From PHAA01 sp964584415 (GTDB lineage Bacteria > Bacillota > Syntrophomonadia > Syntrophomonadales > Syntrophomonadaceae), in contig CAZOZX010000029.1 of NCBI GenBank assembly GCA_964584415.1, positions 1-22,065 on the forward strand: a stretch of DNA of 22,065 nt, given 5' to 3'. Position numbers and translations under genes: made by a program. Numbering within the stretch: the first letter of the stretch is position 1; the number at the start of each line of letters is the position of its first letter. The notes under the pieces were generated by a model, which did not search any database, was not told where the DNA came from, and worked only from the letters and a program-made list of their open reading frames with translations. Shown in pieces: positions 1 to 7,578 of this stretch.

Positions 1-82
1 GGAAGGGGGTTTTTAACTATTCAGATAAATTCCGAGAACCCGGCGTTATACAAGAGGATATGCATTGATTGGAGGAATGTGA

Positions 83-1549
83 ATGAGAGCAAAAAATAAG
101 ATTTTGTCGATGGCGATGGTATTCATTTTTGCCCTGGCTTTTCTGGTGCCCACCTTGGGCATGCCGGCCACCGCCGCTGCTGCCGAGCCTTCAGTAACAA
201 CCCTGTCGTCTTACGATATTGACGATGATTATGTGACCCTTTATGCCAATTTGTATGATTCTGATAACGATTATTCAGTGGACGAATATGGCTTTTATGC
301 TGACGATTCTTATGCCCAGGTATCCAGCCGGGATAGCTGGTCTTCTGAAGCCGACGGCATAGATGACGGTGAATTTTACCTGCAGATTCCGGTCTCCGAT
401 TTGGATGATGGGATTTATTATTACCGTGCCTATGTGAAGTTTGACGATGGAGAAGAAAACGTTGGTTCCATCAAAAAATTTTTTTTCGATGACAACGGGA
501 GTAATGGTGATGTCGAGGTCGATACCCTTGAGGCGGATGACATCGGTGACGACTATGCTACCCTGGTGGCAGAAATAGACAGTATTGACACGGATGAGTA
601 TACCATTACCGGATATGGTTTCTACTGGGATACCGATGAAGACGAAGTGGAAGACGGCGAGGACGGTAATGCTTATTGGGACGAGGCCGGCGATGACGAG
701 CTGGAGGAAGGTGACGAATTCGACCTCGATATCGACGACCTGGATGAGGATGAAACCTATTACTACATGGCTTATGTTGACTATGAAGACAGTGATGGTG
801 ACGATTACACCGCTTATGGTGATGTAGAGTCTTTTTCCACTGGTGAATCCAATGATGATCCTGAGGTAACCACTAACAGCGCATCAAGCATCGACAGCGA
901 TTCCGCTATTCTCAACGGGACCATAGAATCGTATGGCGATGACAATGAAATGACTGAATACGGTTTCTACTACGGGACTTCATCATCGCCTACAACCAAA
1001 AAGAAGGTAGGCGATTATTCCGATAATATCGACGAGGGCGACAGTTTCAACTATGAACTGACCGGACTTAAAGCAGATACCCAATACTATTTCCAGGCTT
1101 ATGGCAGAAATAGTGCGGGACTTGCTTACGGTGCGGTGAAGTCGTTTACAACTAAAGAAGGGGCAGTCGTGGTTTCACCTGCGGTATTTACGATTGGATC
1201 GAATTTCTACCTCCAGAACAACACCTATAAAATGATGGATGCGGCGCCCTATATCAAGAACAGCCGTACCTATCTGCCTATCCGCTATGTCGGCTATGCT
1301 ATGGGCCTGACTGATGCGCAGATCCAATGGAATGAAGCTGCTCAGCGGGTTACCCTGACCAATGGTTCAAAAACGGTAATCCTCACCATTGGCAGTAAGA
1401 CCATGTACAGTAACGGTACCGCGATTACGATGGATGTGGCTCCGGAAATAACCAACAGCCGGACCTGCCTGCCCATCGCCTGGGTGGCTGCTGCTTTCGG
1501 GCACACCGCTGTCTGGGATGGTATCTCCCAAACAGTTACCATCTATTAA
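83..1549 (+). CDS. Secreted acidic FN3-like repeat protein with C-terminal copper-amine-oxidase-type stalk domain
   Basis: This 488-residue protein is probably exported and surface-associated. Residues 1 to about 33 form a signal peptide (basic start, hydrophobic core, AxA-type end near TAAAA). Three related repeats follow at about 36-135, 143-256 and 259-356. Each carries a YGFY motif and a late YYxxAY or YYFQAY motif, as in fibronectin-III-like beta sandwiches. Residues about 363-488 contain two NSRTxLPI motifs and a closing VWDGISQTVTIY, typical of the copper amine oxidase N-terminal (stalk) domain that is common in secreted clostridial proteins. Repeat 2 is exceptionally acidic (48 of 114 residues are D or E) and has no Lys, Arg or His. 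GGAGGA at 71-76 lies 6 nt before the ATG and supports this start. A terminator follows, so the gene is probably transcribed alone. Binding partner or substrate is unknown; the domain calls are by pattern only. Confidence 0.85.
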   Translation: MRAKNKILSMAMVFIFALAFLVPTLGMPATAAAAEPSVTTLSSYDIDDDYVTLYANLYDSDNDYSVDEYGFYADDSYAQVSSRDSWSSEADGIDDGEFYLQIPVSDLDDGIYYYRAYVKFDDGEENVGSIKKFFFDDNGSNGDVEVDTLEADDIGDDYATLVAEIDSIDTDEYTITGYGFYWDTDEDEVEDGEDGNAYWDEAGDDELEEGDEFDLDIDDLDEDETYYYMAYVDYEDSDGDDYTAYGDVESFSTGESNDDPEVTTNSASSIDSDSAILNGTIESYGDDNEMTEYGFYYGTSSSPTTKKKVGDYSDNIDEGDSFNYELTGLKADTQYYFQAYGRNSAGLAYGAVKSFTTKEGAVVVSPAVFTIGSNFYLQNNTYKMMDAAPYIKNSRTYLPIRYVGYAMGLTDAQIQWNEAAQRVTLTNGSKTVILTIGSKTMYSNGTAITMDVAPEITNSRTCLPIAWVAAAFGHTAVWDGISQTVTIY

Positions 1550-1593
1550 GCAGAACGGTGAATAGCAGAAGATACAAATAGAGTTGTAGCGTA

Positions 1594-1645
1594 ACGCCGG
1601 TAATCCCCGCTAATTGCATATAATGGCGGGGGGCCGGCGTTTTTG
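1594..1645 (+). terminator. Rho-independent terminator after the stalk-domain gene
   Basis: The two-part GC-rich stem pairs ACGCCGG (1594-1600) with CCGGCGT (1634-1640) and CCCCGC (1605-1610) with GCGGGG (1626-1631). A run of T follows at 1640-1645. It separates the stalk-protein gene from the TolC-like gene. Confidence 0.9.
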
Positions 1646-1718
1646 TTCAGGGAGACAACAACAACTTTAGGTTGGCAGCAAGCCCGGCAATTTTTCAGCC
1701 AAGTTTAAGCATTCCAAC

Positions 1719-1735
1719 ATTGACCCGTGAGTCGG
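1719..1735. promoter_or_regulatory. Operator-like element, copy 1 (probable TetR-family site)
   Basis: The sequence ATTGACCCGTGAGTCGG matches 13009-13025 at 15 of 17 positions. The other copy contains the perfect palindrome GACCCGCGGGTC, and this one is a slightly degenerate version. It overlaps the -35 box of the TolC-like gene. Assigning it to the TetR regulator at 17304-17891 is inference, based on the second copy standing at the promoter of that regulator's own operon. Confidence 0.65.
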
Positions 1736-1748
1736 CAGCAGCTATACT
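1720..1748 (+). promoter_or_regulatory. Sigma-A-type promoter of the TolC-like gene
   Basis: A -35 box TTGACC (1720-1725) and a -10 box TATACT (1743-1748) are separated by 17 bp, close to the vegetative consensus. The -35 box lies inside the repeated operator-like sequence at 1719-1735, so a bound repressor would block RNA polymerase directly. Confidence 0.75.
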
Positions 1749-1785
1749 GAAGAGACAAATATAATCTGATATGGAGTTGATGCCA

Positions 1786-2880
1786 ATGGGCAGGAAAATC
1801 ATACCTATGTTGGTCATATTCCTGTTGTCGGGATTGTTTCCGGCTTCTTGCCTTGCCGATACAGCACCTTCGACAGCAACCCTGACGGTAGATCAGGCGA
1901 TAGAAATGGCCAGGGAAAAACGCAACGATGTGCAGGTAGCCTGGCTAGAACTGCAGGCTGCCGGGGTCAGTACTGATTTGGCCTGGGACAGTGCCTCGGA
2001 AGCTGAAGCCGCCGCCCATATCCCAGGTACCAATTATTTTGCCGACTTGGGTTATGACCCCTACCTGCAGGTTTACAGTGCCGAGTATAACGAAAAAGCC
2101 AAACAAAAGGCCTATGATTTGAAATTGGAATCGTTAGAGTTTTCCGTCTATCAGCGCTACTATGCAGTGGTATCAGCTCTGGATAAGGCCGATGCCCAAA
2201 AATTAGCCAGCCAGCAAGCTGACGAAAAACTCAAAATAGCTAAATTGCGGGCCCAATTGGGTATGGATACCAAGTTCACCCTTTACCAGGCGGAGACCCA
2301 GGCAGCCTCGGCAAATTCTTCCTGGGCTAACGCCCAGCAGGAGCTGGATCAGAAATATATCAACCTGATGGAATATATCGGGATGTCTTCATCCAGCCGG
2401 CCGGTGCTGGTTAGGGAGCTTACTTATGAACCGATTACCCTGGTCAATCCGGAAACCAAGTTCCACGATATTGTTAATTCCAGTCCCAGTGTTTGGCTGG
2501 CCAATGAATCGGTTCAGTTATTGCTGGATACCGCCGGGAACTCAGGATCGGATGATTTGGATTATATCAATGAGCAAAAGGCGGACATAAACGTTATTTC
2601 TACCAAGGAAAGCATGCTGCAGGTAACCCGGAATATTTACTATAGCTTGAAAACCATTGAAGATTCATATGCGGCTGCCGAAGACAGCCTTCGCACTGCC
2701 AATGAAGCCCTGCGCATAGCTAAAATCATGTACGAGGTGGGGATGGGGACAAAATTCGATATTATGGCAGCTGAGATTGCAGTTAACACTGCCCAGGAAA
2801 ACCTGGACAGCATGTCCTATCAGCATGCCATATTGGGCAAGGCCCTGGAGAAACCCTGGGCTTACGGTGCCGCCAATTAA
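1786..2880 (+). CDS. TolC-family efflux channel-like protein (short form)
   Basis: This exported, mostly alpha-helical protein of 364 residues resembles the outer-membrane-factor (TolC) family. The ATG at 1786 has GGAG (1773-1776) 9 nt upstream and is preferred over in-frame ATGs at 1771 and 1780. A signal peptide precedes the mature start near ADTAPS. The internal duplication of the family is visible: the motif LGMDTKFTLYQAE in the first half matches VGMGTKFDIMAAE in the second, each in long heptad-like helices. The protein is shorter than typical TolC (about 420-490), and the segments between helix pairs, where the beta-barrel strands should lie, are only about 25-30 residues. It may therefore not form a full outer-membrane barrel. 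It is monocistronic, with its own promoter and terminator. The shared operator links it to the RND pump at 13044-17302, its likely partner. Confidence 0.8.
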   Translation: MGRKIIPMLVIFLLSGLFPASCLADTAPSTATLTVDQAIEMAREKRNDVQVAWLELQAAGVSTDLAWDSASEAEAAAHIPGTNYFADLGYDPYLQVYSAEYNEKAKQKAYDLKLESLEFSVYQRYYAVVSALDKADAQKLASQQADEKLKIAKLRAQLGMDTKFTLYQAETQAASANSSWANAQQELDQKYINLMEYIGMSSSSRPVLVRELTYEPITLVNPETKFHDIVNSSPSVWLANESVQLLLDTAGNSGSDDLDYINEQKADINVISTKESMLQVTRNIYYSLKTIEDSYAAAEDSLRTANEALRIAKIMYEVGMGTKFDIMAAEIAVNTAQENLDSMSYQHAILGKALEKPWAYGAAN

Positions 2881-2906
2881 TCTTCGTCTGCTATTATGCT
2901 ACCGGC

Positions 2907-2943
2907 AAACTCCCTCGGTAAAATTTACGGAGGGAGTTTTTTC
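2907..2943 (+). terminator. Rho-independent terminator after the TolC-like gene
   Basis: AACTCCCTC pairs with GAGGGAGTT around an inner GTAAA/TTTAC stem, and a T-rich run TTTTTTCTT follows. It ends the TolC-like transcript ahead of the polysaccharide operon promoter. Confidence 0.9.
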
Positions 2944-3001
2944 TTGCATTTTTGATGCTTCATATTTTCTACCTTATGCGCGATAGGGCAATTGCGGTTC
3001 T

Positions 3002-3029
3002 TTGAAATACTGGGGCAATCTGGTATAAT
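3002..3029 (+). promoter_or_regulatory. Sigma-A-type promoter of the polysaccharide operon
   Basis: TTGAAA (3002-3007) and a perfect TATAAT (3024-3029) are separated by 16 bp. An extended -10 TG (TGGTATAAT) is present. It is the first strong promoter after the terminator at 2907-2943 and lies about 48 nt before the rfbA ATG. Confidence 0.8.
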
Positions 3030-3076
3030 TCCTTTGAGTAAAAGACCAGTATTTGTCCGGAAAGGTCGTTTTATTA

Positions 3077-3967
3077 ATGAAAGGAATTATTTTGGCTGGC
3101 GGCAGCGGTACCCGCCTTTACCCTCTTACCCAGGTCATATCTAAGCAATTGCTTCCTATATATGATAAACCGATGATATATTATCCACTGTCGGTTTTGA
3201 TGCTGGCTGATATTAAGGATATTCTGATTATTTCTACCCCCCAGGATATTGGGCGATTTGAAGCATTGCTGGGCGATGGCCGGCAGTTGGGCTTGTCTTT
3301 ATCCTATGCGGTGCAGCCCAGCCCGGACGGACTGGCCCAGGCTTTCATTATAGGCGCTGATTTCATCGGTGATAATCGGGTGGCGATGATCCTTGGAGAC
3401 AATATATTTTATGGCCAGGGTTTTACCCCCATGCTGCGCCGGGTAGCGGCCCGCGATGAAGGGGCTACCGTATTTGCCTACCGGGTAAAAGATCCTACCC
3501 GCTTTGGTATCGTGGAATTCGACAATGAATTAAGAGCAGTATCTCTGGAGGAGAAGCCTGCCCAGCCCCGATCCAATTTCGCCGTGACCGGACTTTATTT
3601 TTACGATAACCGAGTAGTGGAATTAGCTCACAATCTAAAACCCTCAGCGCGGGGAGAGTTGGAAATCACCGACCTCAACCGGCTCTATCTGCAGCAAAAC
3701 AGACTGAATGTGGAGTTGCTGGGAAGGGGATTTGCCTGGCTGGACACTGGTACTTTCGAAGCCTTGCAGCAGGCTGCCCTTTTCGTTGAAACCCTGCAGA
3801 ATCGGGCCGGTTTCAAAGTAGCCTGCCTGGAGGAGATCGCCTACTATAATAAATGGATAAATCAGGAGCAGTTGATGGCTCTAGCTGCCAATCTGAGTAA
3901 TAATGAATATGGGCATTACCTACTGGATATTGCCGCCAGCGATTTCAGCAGACCCCTGCAGGGATGA
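3077..3967 (+). CDS. rfbA: Glucose-1-phosphate thymidylyltransferase (RmlA/RfbA)
   Basis: This enzyme joins glucose-1-phosphate and dTTP to give dTDP-glucose, the first step of the cytoplasmic dTDP-sugar pathway. The ATG at 3077 gives 296 residues, the normal family length, and begins with the canonical MKGIILAGGSGTRLYPLT nucleotide-binding loop. An in-frame TTG at 3053 would add eight non-homologous residues and is not preferred. Other family signatures are KQLLPIYDKPMIYYPLS, LGDNIFYGQGF (Mg/nucleotide site), EEKPAQPRSNFAVTGLYFYD and WLDTGTFEAL. It heads the operon, directly behind the promoter at 3002-3029. The next gene, rfbB, uses its product. The only interruption between them is a repeat-bearing spacer of about 175 bp. 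Confidence 0.96.
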   Translation: MKGIILAGGSGTRLYPLTQVISKQLLPIYDKPMIYYPLSVLMLADIKDILIISTPQDIGRFEALLGDGRQLGLSLSYAVQPSPDGLAQAFIIGADFIGDNRVAMILGDNIFYGQGFTPMLRRVAARDEGATVFAYRVKDPTRFGIVEFDNELRAVSLEEKPAQPRSNFAVTGLYFYDNRVVELAHNLKPSARGELEITDLNRLYLQQNRLNVELLGRGFAWLDTGTFEALQQAALFVETLQNRAGFKVACLEEIAYYNKWINQEQLMALAANLSNNEYGHYLLDIAASDFSRPLQG

Positions 3968-3994
3968 GGGATGTGCACTCTGAACGAAGGATGC

Positions 3995-4060
3995 TGTCAC
4001 TCTGAACGAAGTGAAGAGTCTAACTGCTGGATGAGATTCCTCGCTTCACTCGGAATGACA
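3995..4060. repeat. 66-bp inverted-repeat intergenic element, copy A
   Basis: The element begins TGTCACTCTGAACGAAG and ends CTCGGAATGACA. Its two ends are about 27-nt terminal inverted repeats of the form TGTCAYTCYGARYGAAG followed by YGARGARTCT. The reverse complement matches copy B at 6424-6490 closely. Truncated extra ends flank it: CACTCTGAACGAAG at 3976-3989 upstream, and CTCGGAATGAC again at about 4070-4080 downstream. It contains no coding sequence. It resembles a MITE- or REP-like family of intergenic palindromes. Confidence 0.8.
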
Positions 4061-4142
4061 AATGCACTGCTCGGAATGACAAAAGGCATACGCACAGAAT
4101 GACTAGGATGCTCGGATGATAGCTTATGGAGGTATAGAGGCA

Positions 4143-5189
4143 TTGAGGCTGGAGAACAGTCCTATAATCAATATTTTGATCACCGGTGGGGCAGGCTTCA
4201 TTGGCTCTAATTTTATTCCCTATTTCCTTGAAAGCCATCCGGAATATAAGGTAATCAACCTTGATATTCTTACTTATGCCGGTAACCTCGAGAATCTGCA
4301 GGAGGTAGCTAATCATCCCCGGTACCATTTTATCAAGGGGGATATCCGCAATCGTGAGCTGATTGATGAGTTATTTATCAAATACGATATCCGTGGTGTT
4401 ATTCATTTCGCGGCTGAATCGCATGTGGACAATTCCATTGCGGCTCCTGATGTGTTTATAAAGACCAATATCAACGGTACCTTTAACCTGCTGGACAGCG
4501 CCCGGCAGTATTGGATGGAAGGTCCTTTCAGATATAAGCCTGGCTATGAGCAGTGCCGATTCCAGCAAATTTCCACCGATGAGGTTTATGGCAGCTTGGG
4601 CGCAACCGGGCTGTTTTCCGAAACTACCCCTTATGCCCCCAACAGTCCTTATAGTGCCAGCAAGGCCAGCGCCGATATGCTGGTTCGCAGTTATTACCAT
4701 ACCTATGGGATGAATGTGGTGACCAGCAACTGCTCCAACAATTACGGCCCCAAGCAGCATAACGAGAAGTTGATTCCCACCATCATCCGTAACGCCCTGA
4801 CTTTTAATCCGATCCCCATCTATGGTGACGGCCGCAACGTCAGGGACTGGTTATATGTCCTGGATCATTGCCGGGGTATCGACCTGGTGTTTCACCAGGG
4901 GCGCAGCGGGGAAAGCTATAATATCGGCGGTCGTAATGAACGGGAAAATTTATATATTGCTACGCTGATATGTGAGCAGCTGGATCAATTAGATCCAGCT
5001 GCCCAACGGGGAGCAGATTTAAAATCATACAAAGAACTGATAACCTTTGTCACTGACCGCCCTGGGCATGATCGCCGCTATGCCATCGACGCTACCAAGA
5101 TCGAGAGTGAGCTGGGTTGGAAGGCAGAGGAGGATTTCGAGAGCGGCCTGTTGAAAACAGTGAAATGGTACCTGAAGGAGTATAGATAG
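4143..5189 (+). CDS. rfbB: dTDP-glucose 4,6-dehydratase (RmlB/RfbB)
   Basis: This NAD-dependent enzyme converts dTDP-glucose to dTDP-4-keto-6-deoxyglucose. It is an extended SDR protein with the GGAGFIGSNF Rossmann loop near the N terminus, the AAESHVDNS segment, the catalytic STDEVYG motif (D146, E147) and the active-site pair Y170 and K174 in YSASK. I prefer the TTG at 4143 (348 residues): a strong GGAGGT (4128-4133) stands 9 nt before it, and the predicted start lies just ahead of the NAD-binding loop. An ATG at 4116 in the same frame would place that ribosome site inside the gene and add nine residues. The stop codon overlaps the start of fdtA by one base, so the two are translationally coupled. 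Confidence 0.95.
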   Translation: MRLENSPIINILITGGAGFIGSNFIPYFLESHPEYKVINLDILTYAGNLENLQEVANHPRYHFIKGDIRNRELIDELFIKYDIRGVIHFAAESHVDNSIAAPDVFIKTNINGTFNLLDSARQYWMEGPFRYKPGYEQCRFQQISTDEVYGSLGATGLFSETTPYAPNSPYSASKASADMLVRSYYHTYGMNVVTSNCSNNYGPKQHNEKLIPTIIRNALTFNPIPIYGDGRNVRDWLYVLDHCRGIDLVFHQGRSGESYNIGGRNERENLYIATLICEQLDQLDPAAQRGADLKSYKELITFVTDRPGHDRRYAIDATKIESELGWKAEEDFESGLLKTVKWYLKEYR

Positions 5190-5596
5190 TGGAACTGGTT
5201 ACATTTGATTTTAAAGTGCGGGGGGATGAGCGTGGATCCTTGGTAGCCATCGAGGAACAGCGGGATATCCCTTTTGCCATTCGCCGTGTTTATCATATTT
5301 TCGATACCCAGGATGGAGTTCGGAGGGGGTTGCACGCCCATCGGCAGTTGCAGCAGGTGATGGTTTGCCTAAAGGGCTCCTGCCAGCTTTTACTTGACGA
5401 CGGCCAGGAAAAGATGATCCTAAACATGCAGAACAATTCGCGGGGAATATTGTTGGATCGGATGATCTGGCATGAGATGTATGATTTTTCATCTGATTGT
5501 ATCCTGTTGGTGTTAGCCAGCGATTATTATGATGAGAGTGACTATATCCGCGATTATAGTGAGTTCCAACAATTAACGGCCGAACAAGGCTTGTAA
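5189..5596 (+). CDS. fdtA: dTDP-4-keto-6-deoxyglucose 3,4-ketoisomerase (FdtA/QdtA family)
   Basis: This 135-residue cupin protein moves the keto group from C4 to C3 of dTDP-4-keto-6-deoxyglucose, preparing it for 3-amination. Family features are ERGSLVAIEEQRDIPF near the N terminus, RVYHIFDT, the histidine-bearing RGLHAHRQLQQVMVCLKGSC metal/active-site strand, WHEMYDFSSDC and LASDYYDESDYIRDY. The GTG start overlaps the rfbB stop by one base and has AAGGAG (5175-5180) 8 nt upstream. From memory of characterised members, the RGSLVAIEE segment looks more like FdtA (galacto product, leading to Fuc3NAc) than QdtA (gluco product, leading to Qui3NAc). That stereochemistry is inferred, not proven. 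The substrate comes from RfbB just upstream. Confidence 0.9.
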   Translation: MELVTFDFKVRGDERGSLVAIEEQRDIPFAIRRVYHIFDTQDGVRRGLHAHRQLQQVMVCLKGSCQLLLDDGQEKMILNMQNNSRGILLDRMIWHEMYDFSSDCILLVLASDYYDESDYIRDYSEFQQLTAEQGL

Positions 5597-5607
5597 GGGG
5601 ACAGTAA

Positions 5608-6333
5608 ATGATCAGTGACATGGCGTTAGTACAAACCAACAATACCGGTAATAACGTAAAGATAATGGAATTCGCGGTGATACGCGACGGGGTTCGGATC
5701 GGCGATAACGTTACCATTCACCCTTTTGTGGTAATTGAGAGCGGGGTGGAGATTGGTGACAATGTCGAGGTATTCCCCGGTACCTATATCGGTAAGGTGC
5801 CAAAGGGAGCAGCCCTGGCCCGCCAGCCGGAATACAAGCCCAAGGTTAGCATCGGTGCCAATTGCAGTTTGGGACCCAATGCAGTTATCTACTATGATGT
5901 GGAGATAGGTGAGAATACCCTGATTGGGGATGGGGCCTCGGTGCGGGAGCAATGCCGGATCGGATCCAATTGCATTTTAAGCCGTTACGTTACCGTCAAT
6001 TATGCCAGCACTATCGGCAATAACACCAAAATCATGGATTCCACTCATATCACCGGTAAATGCCATGTCGGGGACAATGTGTTTATCAGTCTGCTGGTGG
6101 GAAGCACCAATGATAATGCAATTGGTAAATTGGGTTATGAGGAAGACCGGGTCGTGGGGCCTACTATTAAAGATGGAGCAGCGATTGGAGTAGGAGCACT
6201 GCTGATGCCGGCCGTTACTATTAACGAAAATGCCGTGGTGGGTGCCAATGCGGTGGTTACCAAAGACGTTCCCGCCGGGGCAGTGGTCATGGGCAGCCCG
6301 GCGGTGGTTAGACGGTATGTGAGTGCAGACTAG
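5608..6333 (+). CDS. fdtC: dTDP-3-amino-3,6-dideoxyhexose N-acetyltransferase (FdtC/QdtC-like)
   Basis: This 241-residue left-handed beta-helix acetyltransferase probably acetylates the 3-amino group of dTDP-Fuc3N or dTDP-Qui3N with acetyl-CoA. Repeated hexapeptide units such as VRIGDNVTI, VEIGDNVEV, VEIGENTLI, CRIGSNCIL and CHVGDNVFI run through the protein. A likely catalytic histidine lies in DSTHITGKC. The C terminus PAGAVVMGSPAVVRR is the usual acetyl-CoA-side end. The ATG at 5608 has AAGGGGA about 6 nt upstream and lies 11 nt after fdtA. The substrate assignment rests on the adjacent fdtA and rfbB and on fdtB downstream. The beta-helix alone would also fit a serine- or sugar-acetyltransferase. 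Confidence 0.85.
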   Translation: MISDMALVQTNNTGNNVKIMEFAVIRDGVRIGDNVTIHPFVVIESGVEIGDNVEVFPGTYIGKVPKGAALARQPEYKPKVSIGANCSLGPNAVIYYDVEIGENTLIGDGASVREQCRIGSNCILSRYVTVNYASTIGNNTKIMDSTHITGKCHVGDNVFISLLVGSTNDNAIGKLGYEEDRVVGPTIKDGAAIGVGALLMPAVTINENAVVGANAVVTKDVPAGAVVMGSPAVVRRYVSAD

Positions 6334-6616
6334 GCTGGGACATTAGGTCAATCCGACTCTAGACTCTAACTAGCACTATGTCCTCTTGAACGCAGCTAGA
6401 ATTCCTGTCATTCCGACCATACTTGTCATTCAAAGCGGAGCGAGGAATCTCGGTAAAGCAGATAGACTCTTCACTGAGTTCAGAGTGACAAAGAACTATT
6501 TAGTGTGACATAGACCGTACAGACTGACACTTGACTGTTCACAGTGACATAGAAATGTCGCAGTGACAGGGAACTATTCAGACAGCTCAGAGTGATTAAG
6601 GGGGCAGGGGATTCGG
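6334..6616. other. Non-coding 283-bp spacer with repeat debris
   Basis: I see no gene here. The spacer holds the second copy of the inverted-repeat element (6424-6490) and many degenerate pieces of it. Examples are TGTCATTCCGACC near 6407 and GTGACA-type ends recurring at about 6510-6600. This suggests repeated insertion and decay of the same element family. Confidence 0.7.
6424..6490. repeat. 67-bp inverted-repeat intergenic element, copy B
   Basis: The element begins TGTCATTCAAAGCGGAGCG and ends GAGTTCAGAGTGACA. It matches the reverse complement of copy A (3995-4060) over essentially its full length, including GCGAGGAATCTC and AGACTCTTCACT. The two copies lie in opposite orientation and bracket rfbB, fdtA and fdtC. 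Confidence 0.8.
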
Positions 6617-7540
6617 GTGAAAAAACTGTCAGTGGTCATACCGGTATATTATAATGAAGGTTCTCTGCCGCCGCTCTTTGCTGAGTTAAGCCGGGTGGAA
6701 CGGTTATTAGGCGCCCGGGGAATGGAACTGGAGCTTATTTTTGTGGATGACGGCTCTAGTGACAACTCCTTTGCCGAGTTGATGAAAATCAAGGAACAGC
6801 GGCCAGAGACCAGGATTATCAAGCTAGCCCGCAACTTCGGGGCTATCCATGCGGTGAAAACCGGTCTGCAGTATGTTACTGGGGATTGTTTTACCATGCT
6901 GGCAGCTGACCTGCAGGACCCTCCCGAGTTGCTGCTGGAAATGGCCGATAAATGGCTGGCCGGGTCAAAGTTTGTAATCTGCGTGCGGGAATCGCGCCAG
7001 GACCCAATGCTCAGCAAGGCTTTCGCTCAGCTTTATTATGGCATTCTCCGTATGACCGTAACCAAAGATTACCCCTCCGGCGGCTTCGACCTGGCCTTGA
7101 TGGATGCTTTGCTGCTGCCTTATTTACAGCAGAGCGGTAAGAACATTAATATCAGCCTGTTCGCCTACTGGCTGGGATTTGAACCGGAGATTATCTATTA
7201 CCAGCGCCGGGAAAGGCTGCACGGCAAGTCACGCTGGACTTTTGCCAAGAAATTCACTTACCTACTAGATTCTATCCTTGGTTTTTCGGTAGTACCGATC
7301 CGGATCATCTCCCTGACCGGATTTATCGTCGCCCTGCTTAGCTTCATTTATGGGGTAGTGCTGATATTCAATGCCAGCGTCAATCATGTGATTGTGCCCG
7401 GTTTTACGACCATCGCTACCCTGGTAGCATTCCTGCTGGGCTTGATTATTATCATGCTGGGGATCATCGGCGAGTATCTGTGGCGTGTATTTGATGAAGT
7501 GAACCGGCGCCCAGAATATGTTATCCATGAAGTATATTAG
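6617..7540 (+). CDS. GT2 polyprenyl-phosphate glycosyltransferase (DPM1/GtrB-like)
   Basis: This membrane-anchored family-2 glycosyltransferase of 307 residues is of the type that transfers a sugar from a nucleotide donor to polyprenyl phosphate. The N-terminal GT-A domain has VVIPVYYNE, the VDDGSSDNS nucleotide loop (D44, D45) and ADLQDPPE (D98, D101, metal/catalytic). The motif RRERLHGKSRWTFAKKF precedes two C-terminal membrane helices (about 227-253 and 262-290), the usual arrangement for this subfamily. The start is GTG. It lies between the acetyltransferase and the aminotransferase of the amino-sugar pathway, so the transferred sugar may be the 3-acetamido-3,6-dideoxyhexose (inference). 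I recall a comparable GT2 next to a DUF6044 membrane protein in Bacillus subtilis (ykoT-ykoS), and here a DUF6044-like gene lies two genes downstream. Confidence 0.88.
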   Translation: MKKLSVVIPVYYNEGSLPPLFAELSRVERLLGARGMELELIFVDDGSSDNSFAELMKIKEQRPETRIIKLARNFGAIHAVKTGLQYVTGDCFTMLAADLQDPPELLLEMADKWLAGSKFVICVRESRQDPMLSKAFAQLYYGILRMTVTKDYPSGGFDLALMDALLLPYLQQSGKNINISLFAYWLGFEPEIIYYQRRERLHGKSRWTFAKKFTYLLDSILGFSVVPIRIISLTGFIVALLSFIYGVVLIFNASVNHVIVPGFTTIATLVAFLLGLIIIMLGIIGEYLWRVFDEVNRRPEYVIHEVY

Positions 7541-7578
7541 GTAAATACCTATAGAAAGAATTGATAGAGGTGGAGCCC

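Noticed and set aside
3968..4142. CRISPR-like or tandem repeat array between rfbA and rfbB
   Set aside because: The similar pieces are inverted ends of one element with irregular spacing, not direct repeats with uniform spacers.
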